DNA from: Adiantum capillus-veneris
Lineage: Eukaryota; Streptophyta; Polypodiopsida; Polypodiales; Pteridaceae
Assembly: GCA_014529385.2 (NCBI GenBank)
Contig: CM043958.1
Location: 155,967,293-156,031,292, forward strand
DNA: 64,000 nt
Direction of reading: 5' to 3'
Part shown: piece by piece, positions 55,938 through 64,000 of the stretch
Position numbering within the stretch: position 1 is the stretch's first letter
How the letters are laid out: each line of letters opens with the position of its first letter
The notes under the pieces: model-generated
What the model was told of the DNA's origin: nothing
The model's input: the letters and a program-made list of their open reading frames with translations, nothing else
The model's database searches: none
Program-made: the position numbers and the translations under genes

Positions 55938-56731
55938 GACCTGACGAGGAGAATACGAGGAAATATGGAAATCTGGATGCGGGTAAAAAGGCAGAGTGAC
56001 TAGAGACACTTCGGAAAAAACGGTGAGAAAAAAAAAAGGGGGGGGGGTGTTTATATTAGCGGAATAAGTATAATGAGAAAAGGTGGCTGCATTAATCATG
56101 ACATCGCGAGGTATGACGGGAAGCGTGCGAGCATAATGATTACGCGCCATGAGGCACATCAGGACAAAAGCGCCCCAACGGGTTGCCCTAGCAACAATGG
56201 TATGTCACGACACAACGCGAGGAGGCAGACCAGAATACTCTACACTGGTCGTATCGCGTTATGACGCGACAACTGGCTGTCGTGCCAGAATGCGATCGTG
56301 GTGCTTTTGTATAGCGGCGGCACCCATTTCGCGTTGTCGCGCGACCGTTCCACGGCGTCTGACACGTGGCATAATCATCGCATGATGCATGCGTGGTGCG
56401 AAAAAAAAGGCGTCGTGGCACAACGCGAGGAGGCGGACCGCAGTACTCTTGACTGGCCGTATCGCGTTATGACGCGACAACAAGTTGTCACGCCAAAACG
56501 CGATAGCGCTATTTTTTTTGTGTGGCGGCACCAATTTTGCGTTGTGGCGCGATCGTTCAATGGCGGCTGACACGTGGCATAATCATCACGATGACTGCAT
56601 GATGCACGCCGGCCCCATGATGCACGTCAATCGATGTCATCATTGTCCTCGGGAGTCCTATACATATGAATTGCTCCCCCTTTGTTTGGATGTTGTGCTC
56701 TCTTGTCTATCTTCACTTTTGAATTTCCGTT
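55938..56731. promoter_or_regulatory. Divergent promoter region between H3-Ulp1 and gene C
   Basis: 794 bp separate two divergent start codons. It is GC- and CpG-rich compared with the rest of the transposon and contains a direct 208-bp duplication (about 56200-56620). Each unit has the G-box/ABRE-like CACGTGGC (at 56363 and 56571) and several CGCGTT, ACGCGACAAC-type strings. An A-tract/G-tract junction lies at about 56030-56048. Likely a bidirectional promoter or transposase-binding region. Confidence 0.6.
56200..56620. repeat. 208-bp tandem duplication with G-boxes
   Basis: CACAACGCGA at 56211 and 56419, and GACACGTGGC at 56361 and 56569, are each exactly 208 bp apart. The intervening sequence aligns with moderate divergence (for example CGTATCGCGTTATGACGCGA in both). 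Confidence 0.9.
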
Positions 56732-58368
56732 ATGGACCCCTTTAATGTTGAAGTAGAGGAGGAAGTGCCTTGCTCTGAGGATGCCCCCCAAGACAAACTA
56801 TCTCATTTTCTATACCGCATTGGGCTTCAGCAGCGCGAGACAGAGATCAGGTCGATGTTCAATCCAGATTTTTCTTTGCATGAGTGGATTGTCTCCGCGC
56901 AACATTACCTATCAGGTTTTGAGCAGACCTACCAGCAGCAAACGTCTGGTGGCATTGTCAAGATACAAGGAGTTCGTTTTGTTCACATGAAGGATATCAA
57001 TTCGGACTCCTCCAAGAAACACATATTTTCTAGGAGTTGCCTTAAGCTGCCAGTGCACTTGTGGATAACAGACCACAAGTGTACACTTCATAACCGCAAG
57101 TGTCGAGTGGCTGAATAGTATGCAGGTTTTATTTTATATTTGCATTTAATTTTGGATGAGCATGCTAATGCTACAGAGGCCTCGCTAGAGGATCAGACTG
57201 GGGAGGGTCAAGAGTCCAAGTCTCAGGGAAGCCTTGCCTTGCAGGTTTCAGAGGGAGTGCAGCTTCCGGAGGGTGCTTTGCCTACTAGTGTTCTACCTAC
57301 CATACCTATTGGTGATTTGCAGTATGTCTTGCTTAACGACATTATGGAGCTTTTTGACCTTCGAGAGGACTATTGCCTTGCCATTGTGGCACAGAATCTC
57401 GAAGAGGATGATGCTGTCATTGACCCTGAGCACGACAAGTATTCTGTTATAGATGCCCATGTAAATGACGATGAGTTCGTTGACCCCATAAGTGCACTTG
57501 TGTTGATTTACAATGATGTTGCTAGGTATGAGCGCACGCTTCCAATAGAAAAGGAGTTCATGGAAGTGCAAAAAAATTTAGGGATTGAAGAAATGGGTAA
57601 GGCAAGCACTTTTTCATCATCTTTGGCCTCAACCTCCAATGCGCCCACTGGAGGTCAGGGCGGCATCAACCTATGGAATGAGGACTTACTTGAGGAAGAT
57701 GAAAACCAGAAGGTAATCTTTTTTTATTTTCCTTACCTTTTTTATTTCTACTTATCTCATTTCATAACTTTAATTTGTTGCAGTTGGTGGTCTATGATGA
57801 TACCTTCATTCCTCGCCCTCGTGGACGAGGCATGGGAGATTTAGGGAAGAATTCCTCTCTCGGCCAATACTTAAAGAATCTTAAGTATCCGAGTTTTTTG
57901 GTCTTCCATTCGTCCTTCTCCAATGACAACGCGGAGCTACCCTTGATGACGTTGAAGACACTTTCAAGATATTTAGGAGGGGTCGTCATCAGGTGGAACG
58001 CAGATAAAATAATGCTTTTAGAAAAAAAGGCCGCATTGTATATGTTTGGCCAAGGGCCAGGAATGTATGGTTTGTGTAGTCGCTATTTTTTGACCCAAGC
58101 AGCATATGGTTTGGCATGCAGAATCACTGACCCTGTGTAATTACTAGAGTAGGACAAGCATGCTATGTTTCGCAATAAACAACCAATTGCGCATCTGCCT
58201 ACTAAAGAAATGTCTCTTGTGGCTGTGGAGGTGGAGGCAAATGTACTGTCGACAAACGAACTTGCAAGACTAGGTTGCAAAAGACCAAGGCAAGAAGAAG
58301 ACGATAACACACAGCAGGCAAAAAGGCCAGAATATTTTGTAACTTTTCCTAATGAAGATGAAGAATAG
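56732..58368 (+). pseudogene. Transposon gene C, unknown acidic protein with C-terminal nuclear signal
   Basis: Exons 56732-57125, 57177-57712 and 57784-58368 splice in phase with GT-AG junctions (the last acceptor, TTTGTTGCAG, is strong), giving about 504 codons. In-frame stops at 57116 (TAG), 58138 (TAA) and 58150 (TAG) suggest decay, or a shorter protein ending at 58138. The start is acidic (MDPFNVEVEEEVPCSED). The middle is Asp/Glu-rich. Exon 3 has a well-conserved-looking segment (PRPRGRGMGDLG to GLACRITDPV), and the end carries KRPRQEEDDNTQQAKRPE, a bipartite-type nuclear localisation signal. No domain recognised. Probably a DNA-binding or accessory nuclear protein. Confidence 0.6.
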
Positions 58369-58517
58369 AGAAGCTCCAATGTATATTGTGGATGCCAAAA
58401 AATCGTACATTTTCTATCAAAACAATGAGTACATTATGTTTCTCAATTTTGTGACTGGTTGTCTTCTCTTGGCACAAAAAATTATATTGTGTTACAATGC
58501 GCTATGTTTAGGAATTC

Positions 58518-61329
58518 TCAAACAACTTGGGTCAGAGTTGTCCAAGTTTTTCCAGTGCGTTCTTTTTGAAGTCGCCACTCTGCATGTCGCGATGCCGCAA
58601 AAGATGCCTCCCATATTTCCTTCTTCCGTCGTTTGCTTGCTAATCTCATTGCTTGGCCAATCTGACTGTCTTTGACACATTCCTTTCGGTGTGTGCTATG
58701 CATAAGTTTTCGATAAGTCCATTGATGTAGTTCCTCCAAACTGTTGGCTTTGTTTGCACCACCTCCGTGACGAGTGTGGCTGAAATAGCCAGTACGGGCT
58801 TGGTAGTGAGTTTTCTCCATACCTTGTGTAGACCATATAGCCAAGCTACCATACTGCCTAGCAAACCAAGGCATGTGGTTGCATATGATATGCTACAAAA
58901 AAAAACCATCCTATTGTTTATATGTAAATATATAATCACAATTCTATCAAATAAATTAATGTACCATGTAATGAGTTATGTGTTGATTTGTCCATGCAGC
59001 TATGAAAGACCTGTGGAAGGTCTCCAGAGCATCTTGAAACAATGTATAGTCAGTATCTCTCCAAGTATTGAGCTCACAAAACTTGAATATGGAATCCAAA
59101 CTTTTCCACACGTTCACTTTGCAAGTCCTTGCTGCAGCATTGTCTGCGTGGTCAACCACTGCATTGTGTAGGTTTCTCCACCGGTTGTATCTCAATGTCA
59201 ACCTTTCTTGAGCACTTTGGCTTTTGCGTTGTTTGCCACTTGTTGGCATCGACAAGAAGAGACGGGCTTTCACACCGCCAATAGACAACTTCTTTGGCAT
59301 ATCTCGACCATTCTTAGACCTCTTCTCGTCCTGCTCTATTTTCACATGTCCTCCATGCAAGCCCATATCTGAGAAAACTGTTTCCAATGATAATATAGCC
59401 CTTTGTTTTGTTGATGCTGGCCGAGTGGTCCAAGGAAAACAAATGTACAAAAACATAAGTTTCTCAATGATTCTGCAGAGTGCATGCATCGTGCAAATAT
59501 GTACTCTGGATAGTGGAATATCTAACACTGGGCGGAAGTTAAGGTCCTGCAAGTGCCTGTCCGGTGCTCTCCTCCAATTTCTTTTGTCAAGACCAATGAC
59601 TCCTCCCATGCAATACAAACAAGGGCTTTTACTTGTTGCTCCTTTTGAGATGTTGTACATACACTTTAGGGTTTTGAGATCTCCAACCATATGCCACTCT
59701 ACTGTGTATGAACCCATGCCTAATACATCAAGTGTCTTTCCATTTCTCCGTTCGCTTATGACTTCAGGAATACTTGTTTGATGGAAAACCCAGTTAAGAA
59801 TATCGAAATTCTCTCCAGGCACCTGAAATGGGAAAACCAAACCAATCAAATGAAACATGTCTAACCATTTTTAAAAGCAAAAACTTGTTGATATCAAACC
59901 TTGAATGTGGCTAATAAGAAAATATTTTTTTCGGATTGCACGCTAAAGTTTCTAGGGTCGTCTGAAGCAATGCTTTCATCTAATGCTCTATTCATAAGTG
60001 TTATTGTGACACGCTCAACCTTTGTCTCTTTCACTAGCTCGCACTCATCCAGTTTAAGCACAAACTTCAAGACTCCATTGCATTCCTCTTGAGAAACCTC
60101 GAACAATTGAACAATATATGTCTGCAAAGCTACTAAATCATAAAATATATTATTGTATTTGTCATAGACCACTTCCTCTGCTAATGGCGATCTATAAATT
60201 GCTTCAATGTGAAAAGGAGTTCCCAATGTCCGAAGCACTTCCTGGTTGACCTCCAGTCTTGTCTTTCGAATGGAGAAAGGATTTGGCAGCAACGTGTGCT
60301 TGAGATTGAACTTCTTAATTTGTTGTTGCATAGTTCTGTACACAGAAAATTAAGTAAATGGACTATTTTCAAGTTTTCAAATGCTACACATATCCAATGT
60401 ACCTAAGAATTGCAGACATTTGATTTGACAGGTGAAGACAATTGATTCAAACACCAGGCATACCTAAAAATTGCAGAATAACCTTTGTTGGATATTCCAG
60501 CTTCATCCAAAATTGACTGAACATCACGTGTTTGGAGCTGATTCTGTTTCAAAAGAGTGTCAAGTTGCTTAGCAACAATCTTGCAGTAGCGCTTATCGTC
60601 CAAAAGTCCGGCGACATCTTTGTGTTTTAGTATGAGACCATAAGGAATTGAAGAAGTTGGTGTGTTGCTGTCAATATTTGACTGAGGATGTAACCACGAT
60701 CTAAGCATAAATATGAAAAGTAAGATATAAAACTACAAATGTAAAGATGAATTAAACCTGCTTGAATGATAATCTTACTTGATTGCTTTAACCCTCTTCT
60801 TCAAACCCCCAAAACCAACCTTCAGTTGTTCAATGTCTCGTAAGCGTCGTTCTCTTAACCGAGGACCCAAGACAGTGTTTTTTTCTCTAAGATCCTGCGT
60901 GAGTTGCGTGATGCTTTCGTCCTTGCCTTTCAGTTGTTGAGCGCACTCTGTCACAGTTTGCTTCAAGCAAAAGTTTTCTTTGTGTGCAAGGTCTCTCTCA
61001 AGCTTAAGAATATCACTTTTGGCCGCCAAATGCTTGGTGTAGCCATATAAACCAGAATAACCGTCTCCTACATAGTTCAGCAATGACGTTATGTTTCTGA
61101 ACGGTGGAGTTGAGTTGGTGATAGGATGCTCAGGATATATCCTGCCATCCACCCAAAGATCGACGCTTTTTTTACCTTGAAATCTGAAGTTCCCTTTTGA
61201 AGCTTTGGAAAGGATGCCTCGCTTATTCTTCTTGTGGAGGGGCTCGTATTCTCTGGACAGTTCGATATGCATATGATACACATCGTTTTGACTCCTCGTC
61301 TGAGTTCTATGTGAAAATGATAATGACAT
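58518..61329 (-). CDS. Transposase-like protein, five exons, apparently intact
   Basis: Exons on the minus strand: 61329-60779, 60700-60464, 60335-59900, 59822-58965, 58892-58518. All junctions are GT-AG, phases agree and no stop interrupts the 818 codons. Exon 1 ends in a coiled coil (DILKLERDL to KKRVKAIK). Exon 3 has VLKLDECELV, exon 4 EWHMVGDLKTLKCM followed by a CLYC pair, and exon 5 WSTQGMEKTHYQAR after HMPWFARQYGSL. The Asp, Asp and Glu in these blocks could form a DDE triad, as in eukaryotic transposases with a zinc-binding insert and a Gln-Gly-x-Glu-Lys end motif. Start choice: the ATG at 61329 gives a sensible length and 5' space to the TIR; the frame is open further upstream to 61638. 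Confidence 0.7.
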
Positions 61330-61702
61330 TGAGATGACTTGGTGAATGAGAAAGCTCAAAACAGAGGAGAGCACAAGAGTGAAGCAAATGGAAGAGAGAT
61401 CAAAGGAGGAGAATGCGCGCAGGCGGAAAGCAAGAGAGACGCGAAAATGAAAAGAAGAATAACATTCAATGCACCTCGTTGAGCGCCAAATCTTAGTTTT
61501 GAAAAATCCAAAAGATTGAGACAATCGGCATTCAATTCGGAGCCGTCGTATGTTATCATTGTCTGAACACTTTTTGAGAGTTTTAATAAACGTACCCTCC
61601 AAATCTGATATCCGAGTTTTTTTTAAAGTGAATATCAAAAATGAAATTAGGGACTTTTTATTATCTCTCTCTAAGATGACCTAGCATTTCTTACAAGGCC
61701 CA

Positions 61703-61728
61703 TTTTTGAGTCCAAACTTTTCCTAATG
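61703..61728. repeat. Right terminal inverted repeat
   Basis: Reverse complement of 52020-52045 over 26 bp with no mismatch. Confidence 0.92.
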
Positions 61729-62230
61729 ACACACAGCGATGGTACATGAATGCTGTCTCACAGCTTCCATGTGGCAACAGACCTTTGGACCACATGAGGT
61801 AGTATGTATGCACGGATCTCTGCAAGGCCACAAGGTGCGCATCTTGGTATATGACGGTGCTACTCACAATTTCATCAATTATGGATTGGTGAAAACACTC
61901 AAATTTTCTCAAATTCCGAGTACCCACCGTTACAAGGTAGCAATGATGAATGGACATGATACCAAAATCTGGGATAATGCCGAGCTGTCCCGTTGGAAGT
62001 ACAAGGTTACTCCACATGCTTGAATTTTTAGGTTATGAACATGGAAAGGGCAGACGTGGTTCTTGGTAGGGAGTGGTTGCATAGCCTAGGACCATCACTG
62101 AAGCGTAGCTATGAGCACAACAGCTTGATGTTTGAATCCCATGGCACACATTTGTTGTTGTTAGGAGAGAAGGATGTAACTTCATCACCATTGATTTGTA
62201 CCACTGAGCTTATACAACTTGTTTTTTTAT
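61729..62230 (+). pseudogene. Protease region of element D
   Basis: Resumes after the DNA-transposon insertion. HGSLQGHKVRILVYDGATHNFI is the start of a retropepsin, but the active-site triplet normally read Asp-Ser-Gly is Tyr-Asp-Gly here. The end ADVVLGREWLHSLG (about 62047-62088) lies in the next frame after a TGA at 62021-62023. Inactive. Confidence 0.75.
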
Positions 62231-62469
62231 AATGAAATAGATCAAGTTTTCTTGTGTTACTCAATGTCTCATTTTCTTTTTAACATTGAATCTATTGAAC
62301 ATTCCTCAACGCCGCATGCTTCTCTCTCATCTCTTCCACCAGTGGCTAATTCTAAACAAGCAAACGTTGCTAGTGAGTTACAAAAATTATTAAGGAATTT
62401 CAAGATGTTTTTCCTAATGATTTGTCACCAGAAGTACCACCAACATGATCGGTGTAACATAGCATCGAG

Positions 62470-62970
62470 GTGGTTGCAGGCTATAAACCTGTCAGTAAAC
62501 CACCCTACCGTATGAGTTATTCGGAAGCTACTAAGGTGGAACGTCAGCTTGCTGACTACCTTAGCAGAGGGTATATACAACCTAGTTCTTCACCATGGAC
62601 CTCTCCTATCCTATTAGTGAAGAAAAAAGACGGCAGTATGCTCATGTGCGTAGACTAGCGTGGCTTAAATGCGGTTACGGTTAAGAACAAATACCCATTG
62701 CCACGAGTAGATTATTTGTTCGACAAACTAACTCATGCTTGTATTTTAAAAAAAAATAGACTTTCAGTCAGGATATCACCAAGTCCGTATCGACTTGCAG
62801 ATATACCCAAAACTACATTCCGAACACGGTTTGGACACTACGAGTTCTTGGTGATGCCCTTTGGGTTAACCAATGCGCCCGCAACGTTCATGACACTTAT
62901 GGATAGTGTCTTGAAGCCGTACTTGGGCAAATTTGTCATTGTTTTCCTCGATGACATTCTAGTTTAAAGT
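62470..62970 (+). pseudogene. Reverse transcriptase of element D
   Basis: SSPWTSPILLVKKKDGS, then a TAG at 62656-62658 in place of the next residue, [14 protein letters not shown], a short frameshifted stretch after an A-run (62749-62757), [17 protein letters not shown] and [11 protein letters not shown]. The catalytic Asp pair in FLDDI is intact, but the frame is broken several times. Confidence 0.85.
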
Positions 62971-63116
62971 GCTTCTGAAGAAGAACACTTACAACATCTC
63001 AGGTAGGTGTTCAAGTTGTTACGAACAAACAAATTATATGCCAAGGAATCTAAGTGTGATTTTTGAAAGAATAAATTCACTATCTACGGCATGTTATTTC
63101 AACTAATGGGTTATAT

Positions 63117-63720
63117 ATGGATCAATCCGAAGTGGATACCATCCGGAAATGGCCTTCTCCTAAAAATGTGGAAGAGTTACAGATTTTTTTGGGATTTGCA
63201 AGTTTTTACCGAAGGTTCGTTAAAAACTATGCTAATATTGTTGTTCCCATGATGGATCAACTAAAAGGCAAAGGCAAAGCTTTTCAATGGGGACCCGCTC
63301 AACATCACAGTTTTGATACGCTCAAGGATGCATTAGCTACAACTCCCATACTAGCTATTGTAGATCCTTTGAAACCATTCATTTTGGAAACGGATGCCAG
63401 TGATCGTGCTATTGGAGCAGTCCTGTTATAAGACGGACGGCCAATTGCATGCAGCTCAGCAGAACTACTCTTCTTATGAGCGTGAACTCTATGCAATAGT
63501 GTCTACCTTAAAAACATGGTGGCATTATGTGTATGGTGCTCAGTTTGAAATTATGTTCGACCATGAAAGCATCAAATGGTTTACACAACAAATGGATTTT
63601 GAAGGGTCGGAAAGCCAGGTGGGCCGAGATTATTCAGGAATATGACGCCAAGCTCAGGTATCGTAAAGGTCAATACAATGTGGTGGCTGACGCTCTAAGT
63701 CGTATGCCGGAGATCAATTC
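63117..63720 (+). pseudogene. RNase H region of element D
   Basis: The thumb/connection region (VEELQIFLGFASFYRRFVKNY) leads to RNase H: FILETDASDRAIGAVLL followed by TAA at 63429-63431, SYERELYAI, a frameshift near 63610, and KGQYNVVADALSRMPE. Downstream (63720-64000) an open frame with YFTIDNGYLLHKGRVCVL leads toward the integrase. Confidence 0.85.
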
Positions 63721-64000
63721 TCTCTTGTTCATGGAACTTCGTAGTGAATTTTTGGATTCTCTCAAAGGCAAATATGAGCATGATGAATCACATTCCAAAG
63801 TGTGGAGCCATGTACAAATGAGGGATCCTTCTCACTCCAATGATGGTAGTGTAACGTTAACCTCCACACCTAGTTCTCCTCTATCAAGTGATGAACTACA
63901 GCGATGGAAGTATTTCACCATCGACAATGGGTACCTACTCCATAAGGGGAGAGTTTGTGTACTGACAAACATAAACATTCGGTGCCAAATTCTTTATGAA

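Larger units (their letters stand above)
52020..61728. mobile_element. 9.7 kb multigene DNA transposon with 26-bp terminal inverted repeats
   Basis: Inserted between the Gag knuckle and protease of element D. Both ends carry the same 26 bp in inverted orientation. At least four genes lie inside: plus-strand gene A (52382 to about 53700), minus-strand H3-Ulp1 gene (55937-53937), plus-strand gene C (56732-58368) and a minus-strand transposase-like gene (61329-58518). The ends read CATTAGG, near the CACTA style, but the 3-bp flanks (AAC left, ACA right) do not match; only a dinucleotide AC is shared. The transposase does not look like the En/Spm type to me. Superfamily unassigned. H3-Ulp1 and gene C have a few stops, so this copy is slightly decayed. 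Confidence 0.85.
49598..64000 (+). mobile_element. Element D: decayed Ty3/Gypsy retrotransposon, continues past the window
   Basis: Order on the plus strand: LTR, primer site, leader (49620-50849), gag (50850-52019), then after a 9.7 kb DNA-transposon insertion, protease, RT, RNase H and the beginning of the integrase region. Many frameshifts and stops. The integrase and 3' LTR would lie to the right of 64000. Confidence 0.88.

Noticed and set aside
59224-59781. Plus-strand 185-codon frame opposite transposase exon 4
   Set aside because: Shadow of the minus-strand exon, which has splice sites and motifs.
52020-61728. Assigning the DNA transposon to CACTA/En-Spm
   Set aside because: Ends begin CATTA at both sides, no matching 3-bp flanks, and the transposase lacks motifs I associate with that superfamily. 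Left unassigned.

Overview
The window is nuclear DNA from a land plant with a large, repeat-rich genome. This is inferred from nested Ty3/Gypsy LTR retrotransposons with tRNA-Asp-type primer sites, a chromodomain-bearing integrase remnant, GA microsatellites and C-to-T decay at CAG sites, as expected under plant CHG methylation. I cannot name the species. I see no host gene, rRNA, tRNA or CRISPR array. Essentially everything recognisable is transposable element, arranged as nested insertions.

Layout. (1) 1-15610: 3' part of a very large Gypsy element (copy A): gag-protease, pol, a 2.8 kb spacer, a 1091-codon third ORF and the 3' LTR. (2) 15850-25320: a complete but decayed LTR element on the minus strand (TSD CAATC) with gag-like and protease-like remnants and no reverse transcriptase or integrase, so probably non-autonomous. 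(3) 25326-29596: decayed DNA, including the 3' end of a minus-strand chromovirus and an odd antisense ORF. (4) 29681-48780: a complete 19.1 kb second copy (copy B) of the large element, with TSD ATATT, two nearly identical LTRs, primer site and polypurine tract. (5) 48786-64000: a fourth Gypsy element (element D) whose 5' LTR was split by copy B. (6) 52020-61728: a 9.7 kb multigene DNA transposon with 26-bp terminal inverted repeats, lying between the gag and pol of element D.

The large element is unusual. One gag-pol frame appears to encode a retropepsin before RT, RT, RNase H, two tandem copies of the H2C2 zinc domain, integrase, a second retropepsin after integrase, and a tail of repeated Trp-x-Pro-Lys motifs. 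Its 5' leader and its pol-ORF3 spacer each carry a strongly conserved 24-bp perfect palindrome repeated at about 284-bp spacing. RT is inactivated in both copies by different lesions, while ORF3 is intact in copy A.

The DNA transposon is the most novel-looking object. It carries at least four genes in two divergent/convergent pairs: an apparently intact five-exon transposase-like gene (about 818 codons); a gene whose product starts with the first nine residues of histone H3, continues through a colinear H3 histone fold and then, in the same frame, into a Ulp1/C48-type SUMO-protease domain and a proline-rich tail; and two unknown genes. The H3-Ulp1 gene and one unknown gene diverge from a CpG-rich region made of a 208-bp tandem duplication with G-boxes. 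A transposon-borne histone mimic joined to a SUMO protease suggests, by inference only, a chromatin or anti-silencing function.
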